A DNA stretch of 22,664 bases from JAWOJF01 sp046481785 (GTDB lineage Bacteria; Bacteroidota; Ignavibacteria; Ignavibacteriales; Ignavibacteriaceae). Both the position numbers and the translations under genes were made by a program. Location of the stretch: the NCBI GenBank assembly GCA_046481785.1, contig JAWOJF010000038.1, positions 1 through 22,664 on the forward strand. The letters run 5' to 3'. This document shows positions 1-7,845 of this stretch, in pieces (position 1 is the first letter of the stretch; every line of letters begins with the position of its first letter). Below the pieces are notes generated by a model. The model saw only the letters and a list, made by a program, of their open reading frames with translations. It searched no databases and was not told the DNA's origin.

Positions 1-1436
1 GCTTTTAACAGATTATAAAATTTTTCTACAGTTTCAATATTTACACGTTCATCAGGTGAATGTGCCCCTGTAATTGTAGGGCCGAATGAGATCATATCTA
101 TACCCGGATTTTTATCACCAAGTATGCCGCATTCCAATCCAGCATGGATAGCTTTTATTTCCGGTTCTTTATTAAATAAATTTTTAAAAGCTTTTTTAGA
201 AGTTTTAAGAATATTGGAATCCATATCTGGTTTCCAGCCGGGATAACCATCTCCGGTTTTAACTTCTGCATCTGCCAATTTGAATGTTGCCTCTACTGAT
301 TGCGCAATATATCTTTTTGCACTGTCAATAGAGCTTCTCTGGCTTGTACCGATTATAACGGCATCATCCCCGGTATTTATTGTAGCTACATTGGTAGATG
401 TTTCAACCAGGCCCGGAATATCCTGGCTCATTGAAATTACTCCATGAGGAAGCGCCAGTAATGTATTTATAATCCTGGTGGTAAAAGATTTTGTAAATAC
501 CTTTGACGGGGTTTTATCCGCTTTTTTAAATTCAATTTTTAGTCCGCTGTCAGATGTTTTAAATTCATTCTGCACTTTTTCCTGGAATTCGTTCAATACA
601 TCCAGCGCCTGTTTCCAATCAGAAGATTTTATTAAAACTATTGCTTCAGCCTCGCGGGGAATTGCATTTCGTTTACTCCCGCCGTCTATTTTGGTCAGGA
701 AATAGTTCAATTTTTCAAGAGATTTGAGAGCACGTGCAAGTATCTTTATACCATTTCCCCTGCCCGTAGTAATGTCTAATCCCGAATGTCCCCCTTTAAG
801 CCCGGTTACCATAATTTCATGAGGTACAAAATCATTGGCAGCACTCTCAGTTTCAGATTTGAATGTACCCATTGTATCAATACCGCCCGAACAGCCGACA
901 TAAAAGGCCCCATCCTCTTCGGAATCAAGATTTAGTAAAATTTTACCTTTAACAAAACCAGGCTCAAGATTATTAGCTCCTGTTAAACCTGTTTCTTCAT
1001 CTACTGTCAATAATATTTCAAGCGGCCCGTGTTTAGCATTAGGATCAGTTGCTACAGCAATTGCGGCAGCTACTCCTATACCGTTATCACTCCCCAAAGT
1101 GGTACCTTCAGCAGCTATCCAGCCGTCAACTCTTTTTAATTTTATAGGGTCATTATCAAAGTCATGTTCTGTTCCCCTATTCTTTTCACAAACCATATCA
1201 ACATGCCCCTGCAGAACAACTGTTGGAGCATTTTCATATCCTTTGCTTGCAGGAACAGAAACAAGAATATTACCTGTTTTATCCTCCTTATAGGATAACT
1301 TAAGATCTTTAAAAAGATTTCTCAGATGTTCAAGAATTTTCCCCTCTTTTTTTGAAGGACGCGGTACCTGAGATATTTCATAAAACCGCTGCCATAGTCC
1401 TTCAGGCTTTAATCCTTTAATTGCTTCTTTAGACAT
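1..1436 (-). CDS. pepD: Cytosol non-specific dipeptidase PepD (M20 peptidase), 3' end cut by window edge
   Basis: The minus frame is open from the ATG at 1436 to the left edge, giving about 478 residues. The family is about 485 residues, so only the last few codons are missing. Visible M20 metal-site motifs are GHVDMV (His78, Asp80), LGSDNGIG (Asp117), VDEETG (Glu147/Glu148, catalytic base plus metal ligand), a GGHSG stretch in the lid/dimerisation domain, GLECG, and GPTITGAHSPDE near the C-terminus carrying the last metal-binding His. The family hydrolyses a broad range of dipeptides (Xaa-His and others) in the cytosol with two divalent metals. The start is supported by GGAG five bases before the ATG. 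There is no signal peptide. The gene lies downstream of dnaK-hsp20 on the same strand but is separated by a terminator and about 320 bp, so it is probably transcribed separately. Confidence 0.93.
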   Translation of the reverse strand, partial: MSKEAIKGLKPEGLWQRFYEISQVPRPSKKEGKILEHLRNLFKDLKLSYKEDKTGNILVSVPASKGYENAPTVVLQGHVDMVCEKNRGTEHDFDNDPIKLKRVDGWIAAEGTTLGSDNGIGVAAAIAVATDPNAKHGPLEILLTVDEETGLTGANNLEPGFVKGKILLNLDSEEDGAFYVGCSGGIDTMGTFKSETESAANDFVPHEIMVTGLKGGHSGLDITTGRGNGIKILARALKSLEKLNYFLTKIDGGSKRNAIPREAEAIVLIKSSDWKQALDVLNEFQEKVQNEFKTSDSGLKIEFKKADKTPSKVFTKSFTTRIINTLLALPHGVISMSQDIPGLVETSTNVATINTGDDAVIIGTSQRSSIDSAKRYIAQSVEATFKLADAEVKTGDGYPGWKPDMDSNILKTSKKAFKNLFNKEPEIKAIHAGLECGILGDKNPGIDMISFGPTITGAHSPDERVNIETVEKFYNLLK

Positions 1437-1517
1437 TTATACTCCATTTATTAAATTTTATTAATGTATAAATATACTTAAATATTGATTATGATTCATC
1501 TATTGGTCTTTCTCTTA

Positions 1518-1541
1518 TCTTAATCTTAATCGTAATCGGAT
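1518..1541. repeat. Degenerate 6-bp tandem repeat
   Basis: Four consecutive hexamers read TCTTAA, TCTTAA, TCGTAA and TCGGAT. The array sits in the pepD upstream region outside any gene. Its function is unknown. Confidence 0.6.
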
Positions 1542-1559
1542 TCTAACCCCTATAACCCA

Positions 1560-1639
1560 AAACCTTGAAGGTTTACATGAATTGTGTTACTTAAAATAAA
1601 TTTGCTGCTGCCCTGTTTTAAAAAACCTTCAAGGTTTTT
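1560..1639. repeat. Pair of inverted short palindromes (AAACCTTSAAGGTTT)
   Basis: AAACCTTGAAGGTTT occurs at 1560-1574. Its reverse complement, extended to AAAAACC-TTCAA-GGTTTTT, occurs at 1621-1639, where it can form a 7-bp stem with a 5-base loop. The two copies lie 46 bp apart in opposite orientation. The second copy has A and T tracts on both sides and could act as a weak bidirectional terminator, but no gene ends immediately next to it. Confidence 0.6.
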
Positions 1640-1688
1640 GTTTATAGGTGCGAATAAAAAAAATATTGTTTTATCTTCTGTTCTTCTT

Positions 1689-1706
1689 GCTCTTGCTCTT
1701 GCTCTT
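1689..1706. repeat. GCTCTT x3 tandem hexamer
   Basis: Three perfect copies of GCTCTT, preceded by TTCTTCTT. The location is intergenic, between the hsp20 terminator and pepD. Confidence 0.7.
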
Positions 1707-1740
1707 AACTACATCCTGGTACAATTAGGAAGTAAAAAAG

Positions 1741-1780
1741 CATTTTAAAAACAAAAAAGCCCGTTAAATTTAACGGGCTT
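1741..1780 (-). terminator. Rho-independent terminator of hsp20
   Basis: A perfect 24-base palindrome (1757-1780, core GCCCGTTAAATTTAACGGGC) is followed on the minus strand by TTTTTTGTTTTT. It begins 21 bases after the hsp20 stop codon. Stem plus U-tract and placement fit an intrinsic terminator for leftward transcription. Confidence 0.9.
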
Positions 1781-1801
1781 AATGAACTTATTTAGTAATC
1801 G

Positions 1802-2218
1802 TTACTTAATATTAATTGTTCTTGGTTTTACTCTGTCATGTTTAGGCAGTTTAACTGTAAGCTGTCCATTTTCATGTAATGCTTCAATTTTAGACTCATC
1901 AATACTATCAGATATTTTAAATGTTCTGTAGTAATTACCTGTTCTTGTTTCTTTCAAGAGGTATTTTTTATTTAATGAATCATAAATATTAGCCTTACCA
2001 AAAATAGTCAATACGCCTTCCTCAAGTTTTAACTTTACGCCATCTTTGGAAACACCGGGAATATTAGCAGTTAAAACAAATTCATCCTTAGTTTCATAAA
2101 TATTTACGGAAGGTGCAAAAAACATTTCATTATTAAGAAGCTGCTCTAAAGTCTGATCTTTTTCAGCAACAGTTTCCTGGTGGGTTTCAGCATTTAATGT
2201 GTTATTATATTCAGTCAT
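1802..2218 (-). CDS. Small heat shock protein, Hsp20/alpha-crystallin family
   Basis: The product of 138 residues is a cytosolic ATP-independent holdase that binds unfolding proteins for refolding by DnaK-type chaperones. The alpha-crystallin domain covers roughly residues 35-125. Family landmarks are the ETKDEFVLTANIPGV strand pair, GVLTIFGKA, and the late signature NGQLTVKLPK. The C-terminal tail ends PRTINIK, with the I-x-I motif that caps neighbouring subunits in the oligomer. The frame could begin 13 codons earlier at 2257, but GGAGA at 2225-2229 sits correctly before the ATG at 2218, so I chose that start. It follows dnaK by 128 bp on the same strand and ends at a strong terminator, suggesting a stress-response pair. 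Confidence 0.93.
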   Translation of the reverse strand: MTEYNNTLNAETHQETVAEKDQTLEQLLNNEMFFAPSVNIYETKDEFVLTANIPGVSKDGVKLKLEEGVLTIFGKANIYDSLNKKYLLKETRTGNYYRTFKISDSIDESKIEALHENGQLTVKLPKHDRVKPRTINIK

Positions 2219-2224
2219 TTTATT

Positions 2225-2230
2225 TCTCCA
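2225..2230 (-). promoter_or_regulatory. Shine-Dalgarno deciding the hsp20 start
   Basis: TGGAGA on the minus strand lies six bases before the ATG at 2218 and supports the 138-residue form over the 151-residue one. Confidence 0.7.
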
Positions 2231-2308
2231 TTTGTTAAAAAAAACATAGTTATACAATAAATAATATATATCACTTTTTTTTAGATTAAATTTTTAGTTT
2301 ATTATTTG

Positions 2309-2336
2309 TATGGACGCCGGTCGAAGGGCGTCCACA
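2309..2336. repeat. GC-rich hairpin between dnaK and hsp20
   Basis: GGACGCC (2312-2318) pairs with GGCGTCC (2327-2333), plus a flanking T-A pair, around an 8-base loop. It begins about 11 bases after the dnaK stop. There is no clean U-tract, so it may be an mRNA-stabilising or attenuating hairpin that sets the dnaK:hsp20 ratio, or a dispersed palindromic element. This is inference. Confidence 0.55.
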
Positions 2337-2346
2337 CTTATTGTTC

Positions 2347-4284
2347 TTATTTTTTATCTTTATCCTTATCTTCATCCACTACTTCATAAGAAGCATCCTG
2401 TACGTCCTTTTCAGTGCTGCCCTGTTGGTTTGCCTGCCCGGCATCACCGGTGTCCTGGGGGCCCTGCTGAGCACCTGCAGCACCAGCCTGCGAGTAAAGC
2501 TCTGATGCAACTTCATTCCAGACTTTATTGAGAGCTTCGGTAGCAGCCTTTATCTGGTCGGTATTATTAGCTGCAATAGCATCCTCAACCTTTTTAATCT
2601 CTGCTTCCAGTTTGCTCTTTGATGCGTCTGATAGCTTATCTTTCATTTCTTCCAGTTGTTTCTTAGTCTGGAATACAAGGCTGTCTGCCTGATTCTTAAC
2701 TTCAACTGATTCTTTTTTCATTTTATCCTCAGCGGCATGTTCTGTGGCATCCTTCTTCATTTTTTCAACTTCCTGCTGTGAAAGTCCGCTTGATGAAGTT
2801 ATTCTTATACTCTGCTCTTTATTAGTAGCTTTATCCTTTGCCGCAACATGCAGAATACCGTTTGCATCAATATCGAAAGTAACTTCAATTTGCGGAACTC
2901 CTCTTGGTGCCGGCGGAATACCATCCAGGTGGAATCTTCCCAGAGTTCTGTTATCAGCAGCCATTGGTCTTTCACCCTGAAGAATATGAATTTCTACAGA
3001 GGGCTGGCTGTCAGATGCAGTAGAGAATACTTCACTCTTTTTAGTAGGTATTGTAGTATTAGCATCAATCAGTTTAGTAAATACGCCGCCCATAGTTTCA
3101 ATACCAAGAGAAAGCGGAGTAACATCAAGCAGCAATACATCTTTAACATCGCCTGTAAGAACGCCGCCCTGTATAGCAGCACCAATAGCTACAACTTCAT
3201 CCGGGTTAACGCCTTTATGGGGCTCCCTGCCGAATACCTTTTTAACAAGCTCCTGAACCATTGGAATTCTGGTAGACCCGCCCACAAGAATTACTTCATC
3301 TATCTGTGAAGCTGGAACACCTGAGTCTTTAATAGCCTGCTCGCATGGAATTCTGGTCCTGTTTACGAGATCATCAATTAACTGCTCAAACTTTGACCTG
3401 GATAAATTTATGTTTAAGTGTTTAGGCCCGTCCTGTGTTGCAGTAACGAACGGCAGATTAACATCAGTAGATGCAGAAGAAGATAATTCAATTTTAGCTT
3501 TTTCGGCAGCTTCCTTTAATCTTTGAAGAGCCATAGGATCTTTTCTTAAATCAATACTGTCTGTTTTCTTAAATTCATCGGCAAGATAATCGATAATTCT
3601 CTGATCAAAATCATCGCCGCCTAAATGGCCGTCACCATTAGTTGATTTAACCTCAAACACACCGTCACCAAGCTGTAAAATTGAAATATCAAAAGTACCG
3701 CCGCCAAGATCGTATACAGCAACAATATGGTCTTTGGTTTTTTTATCAAGTCCATATGCTAAAGCAGCAGCAGTAGGCTCGTTTATAATTCTTCTTACTT
3801 TCAAGCCGGCAATTTCACCAGCATCTTTAGTTGCCTGTCTTTGTGAGTCATTAAAATAAGCAGGAACGGTAATAACAGCTTCAGTAACTTCCTGTCCAAG
3901 ATATTCTTCAGCAGTTTTTTTCATTTTCTGAAGTATCATAGCACTTATTTCGGGGGGAGAATAAACCCTGTCACCTATTTGCACACGTGCAGATCCATTA
4001 TCACCGGCAATAATTTCATACGGAACTTTTGTTTTTTCATCAGTAACTTCATTAACGTTTCTTCCCATAAATCTTTTAATAGAGAAGATTGTATTATTAG
4101 GATTAGTGATCGACTGCCTTTTAGCAGGCTGGCCTACTAACCTGTCTCCTGATTTTGTAAAGGCTACAACTGAAGGAGTTGTTCTTCCCCCTTCCGAATT
4201 AGGAATAACAACCGGATCATTTCCTTCCATTACAGAAACGCATGAATTAGTTGTTCCAAGATCAATTCCTATTATTTTACCCAT
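2347..4284 (-). CDS. dnaK: Molecular chaperone DnaK (Hsp70)
   Basis: The product has 645 residues, the family's normal length. The ATPase domain opens with IIGIDLGTTNSCV (phosphate loop 1, residues 4-16). It also shows NEPTAAALAYG, YDLGGGTFDISIL (phosphate loop 2) and VILVGGSTRIPMVQ (adenosine motif). The linker VLLLDVTPLSLGIET leads into the beta-sandwich substrate-binding domain and then a helical lid. The C-terminal tail is Gln/Gly/Ala-rich and ends in acidic and lysine residues. DnaK folds and refolds proteins in the cytosol with DnaJ and GrpE; neither partner gene is adjacent. A GTG three codons earlier is possible, but AAGGAGT at 4292-4298 is spaced for the ATG at 4284. I see no CIRCE (HrcA) operator upstream, so heat control, if present, uses another signal. 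Confidence 0.97.
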   Translation of the reverse strand: MGKIIGIDLGTTNSCVSVMEGNDPVVIPNSEGGRTTPSVVAFTKSGDRLVGQPAKRQSITNPNNTIFSIKRFMGRNVNEVTDEKTKVPYEIIAGDNGSARVQIGDRVYSPPEISAMILQKMKKTAEEYLGQEVTEAVITVPAYFNDSQRQATKDAGEIAGLKVRRIINEPTAAALAYGLDKKTKDHIVAVYDLGGGTFDISILQLGDGVFEVKSTNGDGHLGGDDFDQRIIDYLADEFKKTDSIDLRKDPMALQRLKEAAEKAKIELSSSASTDVNLPFVTATQDGPKHLNINLSRSKFEQLIDDLVNRTRIPCEQAIKDSGVPASQIDEVILVGGSTRIPMVQELVKKVFGREPHKGVNPDEVVAIGAAIQGGVLTGDVKDVLLLDVTPLSLGIETMGGVFTKLIDANTTIPTKKSEVFSTASDSQPSVEIHILQGERPMAADNRTLGRFHLDGIPPAPRGVPQIEVTFDIDANGILHVAAKDKATNKEQSIRITSSSGLSQQEVEKMKKDATEHAAEDKMKKESVEVKNQADSLVFQTKKQLEEMKDKLSDASKSKLEAEIKKVEDAIAANNTDQIKAATEALNKVWNEVASELYSQAGAAGAQQGPQDTGDAGQANQQGSTEKDVQDASYEVVDEDKDKDKK

Positions 4285-4595
4285 TATATTCACTCCTTAT
4301 TTATAAATATTACTTAATCAAAAAAGCACCCTTAACCGGAATATTTAATTCCATAGATATTTTTTTGATTTTGTAATTTTTCTCATTAAACACATAGTTT
4401 TGTAGTTATTTATTCAATAGTTATGCCAGTATAAATATTGCGAAATTATCCATTATTCAAACAATTCGTTTCATCTTATAGTTTATGAAATGGCATACAG
4501 TGCGACATTTTGACTATAATATAAAAAAAGTGACATTTTTCTGACAGTTTTGTAGAAAATGACTATTTTTATGAACCTAATACCGGAGAAGTAGT
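4285..4595. promoter_or_regulatory. Divergent intergenic region between dnaK and birA
   Basis: This 311-bp AT-rich stretch must hold promoters for leftward dnaK and rightward birA. I see no inverted repeat of the CIRCE type and no confident sigma70 or Bacteroidota (TTTG/TAnnTTTG) box pair. Near birA, three similar blocks starting GAC and running into T tracts recur at 4504, 4532 and 4561 (GACATTTT, GACATTTTT, GACTATTTTT). These could be operator half-sites or chance in AT-rich DNA. Confidence 0.5.
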
Positions 4596-5369
4596 TTGTT
4601 TAATTTGGAAGCTTTTGATATCAAACTTAATACAGAATTTATCGGCAGAAATTTTATTTATGGCGAGGAGATAGATTCAACCAATTCTTTCCTGATGAAT
4701 AAAGGGAACAAGGCTAATACAAACGGAACAGTGGTGCTGGCCGAAAAGCAAATTAAAGGGAAGGGAAGAAAAGACAGAGTATGGTATAGTGCAAAGGGGC
4801 AGAATTTAACATTTTCACTTCTTATAACTGATACAAATTATTTCGGTGAAAAAATAAATATTCTCAATTTTGTCAGTTCATTGTCGGTTGCTCAGGCCAT
4901 TGAAAATCTCTATCAGCTAAAAACAAATTTGAAATGGCCGAATGATATTCTTATAAACGGTAAAAAAATAGCCGGTATATTACTTGAATCATCCTCCCAG
5001 GGAAATAAAGTTGAACGTGTGGTAATAGGAATAGGTATAAATGTTAACCAGGTATTATTCCAGGGAAGTTTTAACTGGGAACCAACTTCCTTAAAAGTTG
5101 AACTCGATCAGAATATAGAAAGAGAACGCCTGCTGGCTGAAACGCTTAATATATTAGAAGAAAATTTATTGCAGTTGCCTTTACATTCAAATGACATACT
5201 TAAAGACTGGAAAATGCGGTGCGGTATGATCGGAGAGAAGATATCAATAACAGAGGGTGAAACAGTTAAGTATGGTATATTTGATGATATGGATGAAAAT
5301 GGATTTCTTCTCCTAAAGAATAAAGGAAAGATTGAGAAAATCCATTTTGGAGATGTTAGTGTTCGTTAG
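4596..5369 (+). CDS. birA: Biotin--[acetyl-CoA-carboxylase] ligase, short form without DNA-binding domain
   Basis: The product has 257 residues. It activates biotin as biotinyl-AMP and transfers it to the lysine of the biotin carboxyl carrier protein. Landmarks are EIDSTN (residues 25-30), KGKGRKDRVWYS (54-65, the GRGR-type biotinyl-AMP loop), KWPNDIL (113-119), KKIAGILLE (123-131, containing the biotin-contacting lysine) and IGIGINVNQ. There is no N-terminal helix-turn-helix, so unlike E. coli BirA it should not repress biotin genes. The start is TTG, with GGAGAA five bases upstream; no in-frame ATG fits better. The coaX gene follows after 35 bp, so the two are probably co-transcribed. The carboxylase subunit AccD is encoded in this window on the other strand. 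Confidence 0.93.
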   Translation: MFNLEAFDIKLNTEFIGRNFIYGEEIDSTNSFLMNKGNKANTNGTVVLAEKQIKGKGRKDRVWYSAKGQNLTFSLLITDTNYFGEKINILNFVSSLSVAQAIENLYQLKTNLKWPNDILINGKKIAGILLESSSQGNKVERVVIGIGINVNQVLFQGSFNWEPTSLKVELDQNIERERLLAETLNILEENLLQLPLHSNDILKDWKMRCGMIGEKISITEGETVKYGIFDDMDENGFLLLKNKGKIEKIHFGDVSVR

Positions 5370-5404
5370 TTAGAAGGGTTTTGGAATAGTTTTAAGGGCG
5401 GTTT

Positions 5405-6154
5405 ATGCTTCTTACCTGCGATATAGGCAATACTAATATTAAAACAGGCTTGTTTGCAGAAAATAAGCTTATTGAATTCCAATCTTTCCATTCGACAAGG
5501 GATCTTATATTATACACTAAAGGAATTACCTTTTCAGAAATTGCTGTATCTTCTGTTGTACCCCAGAAACTAAATGAGATAAAAAAAACCTTAGATGAAA
5601 ATATAAAATTAACTGAAATATCCGGTTCATCTCCCTTCAATCTTAAAATTGATTACTACTCGATTGATACTCTTGGAATTGACCGGCTATGCTCATGCGA
5701 GGGGGCGTTTTATCTCTACAAACAATCTGCCCAATACCAGGATTATAAAAGCTCAACCTTTTTATTAACTATAGATTTTGGTACTGCAACTACTATAAAT
5801 TTCATTAAATATCCCGGTGTATTTAAAGGGGGAATTATAGCCCCGGGTATACATACAATGATAGCTTCTTTGCACCTGGGTACAGCTCAGCTTCCCCAAA
5901 TTGATATTGATGATTATAAGGCTCTTATCGGGAAAAGCACCAATGAATCGATTGCAAGTGGAATAATTAATTCAACTCTTGGACTAATTGAAAGAGTGGT
6001 AAATCATTTAACAAAGGACTACAAAGCGGAGGAAATTAAAATTTTTATTACAGGCGGTAATGCCGAAGCCTTACTCCCATATCTTTCCTTTGAATACATT
6101 TATGAAAAAGCTCTGGTATTGTACGGGGTTAATGCAGTATATGAAAGAATGTAG
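5405..6154 (+). CDS. coaX: Type III pantothenate kinase
   Basis: The product has 249 residues of the ASKHA fold and catalyses ATP-dependent phosphorylation of pantothenate, the first committed step of CoA synthesis. Landmarks are LTCDIGNTNIKTGLF (residues 3-17, P-loop-like nucleotide site with the catalytic-site Asp), DTLGIDRL (the G-x-D-R motif that contacts pantothenate), LLTIDFGTATTINFI (second phosphate motif), KGGIIAPGIHTM and ITGGNAEALLP. Type III enzymes typically need a monovalent cation and resist CoA feedback. An AGGGCGG sequence lies just before the ATG. It follows birA on the same strand and converges with the DinB-family gene. PanC, which makes the substrate of this kinase, is encoded about 0.8 kb away on the opposite strand. 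Confidence 0.95.
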   Translation: MLLTCDIGNTNIKTGLFAENKLIEFQSFHSTRDLILYTKGITFSEIAVSSVVPQKLNEIKKTLDENIKLTEISGSSPFNLKIDYYSIDTLGIDRLCSCEGAFYLYKQSAQYQDYKSSTFLLTIDFGTATTINFIKYPGVFKGGIIAPGIHTMIASLHLGTAQLPQIDIDDYKALIGKSTNESIASGIINSTLGLIERVVNHLTKDYKAEEIKIFITGGNAEALLPYLSFEYIYEKALVLYGVNAVYERM

Positions 6155-6407
6155 AAAAACTTCTGTTGAAATGTATTATGGCATAGGACATGTCTGTCAG
6201 AAAAAATAATTTGTTTTGTTCCTACGGAACTTGCAAATATTTGAGATTACTTATATCTATAATCATAACGTCCCTGACGGGACTTAAAACAGCAATATTA
6301 TATTATACTTAACATACAGTTGCCTGTTTATGGTATAAGCTCTTGTATTCCTCAATTTTCCAAGTCATGCAAGGATTAAACATTTGTAGAATATATCAAC
6401 TAATGAT
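6155..6407. other. Convergent intergenic region with two small hairpins
   Basis: This is a 253-bp space between the ends of coaX (+) and the DinB-family gene (-). Apart from the hairpins at 6218-6230 and 6270-6283 and an 8-bp palindrome GACATGTC at 6187-6194, I see no gene or RNA. Confidence 0.6.
6218..6283. repeat. Two short palindromes (GTTCCTACGGAAC and GTCCCTGACGGGAC)
   Basis: GTTCC-TAC-GGAAC lies at 6218-6230 and GTCCC-TGAC-GGGAC at 6270-6283. Both have 5-bp stems with tiny loops and lie between convergent genes, so they may terminate or protect transcript ends. The first resembles TTTTGTTCCTTCAGGAA at 12108-12123 between sprA and porX, suggesting a dispersed element family. Confidence 0.55.
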
Positions 6408-6905
6408 TCAGCTTACCCCTTGTCTGCTATCCCAGTTGTTTTGAATTTTTCTTAGACAGACTATTTGTCCGGTATGGTAAGCTATGTGTAAAATAACATT
6501 CGAAATTTTATTCAGCCATGTTTCATTACTGTCCGGAATATTTGAGAGTAGTTTATCATCAATAATAACGGCTAGTTCATTTTCCCATCCTGCCAGCACT
6601 TTATTTAACCTCTCATTTAACGAATGCCAGTTAATGTTCTTCTCGCCGAGACTTTCCCCGGTAAATGTATATTCATTACTTTCATCATCAGGAACAACGG
6701 CTATACCCCTATATCTGTTTAAATACCATTCAGACCAATATACAATATGAATTACAAGTTCTTTAATAGAGTGTTCTTCCCCCGGAATTTTAATTTCTGC
6801 CTGTTCTGCTGTAAGTCCATATAAAGCATCTTTTACCGCAACAAACCACTCCTTTTTATCATATACTGCATGAAGCTGCTGGTGTAATAATTGGCTAAGA
6901 TTCAT
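6408..6905 (-). CDS. DinB-like four-helix-bundle protein, putative metal-dependent hydrolase or thiol transferase
   Basis: The product has 165 residues of the DinB/DUF1572-like superfamily. The pattern is helical, with three histidines at the family's metal-site positions: His53 (in ELVIHIVYWSEWY), His140 and His144 (in VILHIAYHTGQIV). Members bind Zn or Ni; characterised relatives include thiol S-transferases (bacillithiol or mycothiol type), but most are uncharacterised and the substrate here is unknown. There is no signal peptide, so it is probably cytosolic. The start is supported by AAAGGAAA seven bases before the ATG. It lies 75 bp downstream of panC on the same strand, so it could be the last gene of that run or a separate unit. 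Confidence 0.82.
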   Translation of the reverse strand: MNLSQLLHQQLHAVYDKKEWFVAVKDALYGLTAEQAEIKIPGEEHSIKELVIHIVYWSEWYLNRYRGIAVVPDDESNEYTFTGESLGEKNINWHSLNERLNKVLAGWENELAVIIDDKLLSNIPDSNETWLNKISNVILHIAYHTGQIVCLRKIQNNWDSRQGVS

Positions 6906-6980
6906 AATGTTTCCTTTCCTATAAAAAAAATTATTTTTTGGTAGAGCAATTGACCTGCCAGTACCTCTAGCAAATTTATT

Positions 6981-7838
6981 TTAAGGATACAGGCTTATTA
7001 AAAAGTTATCAATTAAACGGGTTTTACCTAAACGGGCAGCAATTAAGATGTAATACTCATTCCCCTGCTCAATAAAAAGGGGTTCCTGAAAATTATCAGC
7101 ATTAACAATACTTATGTAATCCAGTTGAATATTTTTATAATCGCTGAACTGGTTTCTCATGTTATCAATAATTATTTGAGGATTCATTTCCATATCCTCA
7201 AAAAATTTTGCGCCGTAAAGCAGAGTATTATATAATGCCGGTGCACTTTTTCTTTCTTCGGGTGACAGGTAAATATTTCTTGAACTCATTGCAAGGCCGT
7301 CCTTCTCCCTTATGATCGGACATATTTCAACCTCAGTATCAAAATGCAGGTCTTTTACCATCCGTTTAAGTATTGCAGCCTGTTGTGCATCTTTTTGCCC
7401 AAGAAATGTAATATGAGGTTTTACAATATTTAGCAGTATAGAAACAATGGTGGTTACACCCTTAAAATGTGTTGGACGCAATTCCCCTTCATACTTCTTT
7501 GATATTTCATTAACCTCAACAAAAGTCTGGGAATTGCCGGGATAAATATCGTGTGCGTCGGGAAGAAATAAATAATCAGTACCATTTACTTCCAGAAGTT
7601 TTTTATCCTTTTCAATATCCCTGGGATACTTATTAAAATCTTCATTGGGAGCAAATTGGGTGGGGTTAACAAATATGGATACAATAGTAACATCAGTCTG
7701 TTCAGTGGATTTTTTTACCAGGGAAATATGTCCGGGATGAAGATACCCCATGGTAGGAACGAAACCGATCTTTTTCCCCTCAGCTCGAATACTATCAGAA
7801 AGTTTCTGAAACTCCTTTATGCCTGTTATTGTTTTGAT
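6981..7838 (-). CDS. panC: Pantothenate synthetase with a non-canonical start codon
   Basis: PanC joins pantoate and beta-alanine using ATP to make pantothenate. Landmarks are VPTMGYLHPGH (HIGH-type nucleotide motif), IFVNPTQFAPNEDFNKYPRD, KGVTTIV, ITFLGQKDAQQ and MSSRNIYLS (KMSKS-like). The first ATG (7751) falls inside VPTMG and would delete about 29 essential residues. The frame runs upstream to a TAG at 7854-7856 and encodes the expected N-terminus (IKTITGIKEFQKL...IRAEGKKIGFVPTMG), but contains no ATG, GTG or TTG. Comparison with remembered PanC N-termini places the start near the ATC at 7838, giving about 285 residues, the normal family size. The accD stop lies only 7 bases before this ATC, so translational coupling is plausible. 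The start choice is uncertain; the function is not. Confidence 0.9.
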   Translation of the reverse strand: MKTITGIKEFQKLSDSIRAEGKKIGFVPTMGYLHPGHISLVKKSTEQTDVTIVSIFVNPTQFAPNEDFNKYPRDIEKDKKLLEVNGTDYLFLPDAHDIYPGNSQTFVEVNEISKKYEGELRPTHFKGVTTIVSILLNIVKPHITFLGQKDAQQAAILKRMVKDLHFDTEVEICPIIREKDGLAMSSRNIYLSPEERKSAPALYNTLLYGAKFFEDMEMNPQIIIDNMRNQFSDYKNIQLDYISIVNADNFQEPLFIEQGNEYYILIAARLGKTRLIDNFLISLYP

Positions 7839-7845
7839 GACTAAC

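Larger units (their letters stand above)
1437..1747. other. Gene-free region upstream of pepD with hexamer repeats and inverted palindromes
   Basis: I see no convincing reading frame here. The stretch holds a degenerate hexamer run (TCTTAA, TCTTAA, TCGTAA, TCGGAT at 1518-1541), two inverted copies of AAACCTTSAAGGTTT (1560-1574 and 1621-1639) and a perfect triple GCTCTT at 1689-1706. The pepD promoter must lie here; the AT-rich 1440-1500 segment is the likely place, but I cannot name boxes with confidence. Confidence 0.7.

Noticed and set aside
2848..3309. Plus-strand 153-residue ORF inside dnaK
   Set aside because: Shadow of the strongly conserved DnaK frame with no family signature.
4491..4506. 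TGGCAT...TGC as a sigma54 promoter upstream of birA
   Set aside because: The distance between the GG and GC elements is two bases too short for the -24/-12 arrangement.
6155..6407. Possible structured RNA or riboswitch in the convergent region after coaX
   Set aside because: Only two isolated 5-bp hairpins are visible, with no recognisable riboswitch core; a riboswitch is not expected at convergent gene ends.
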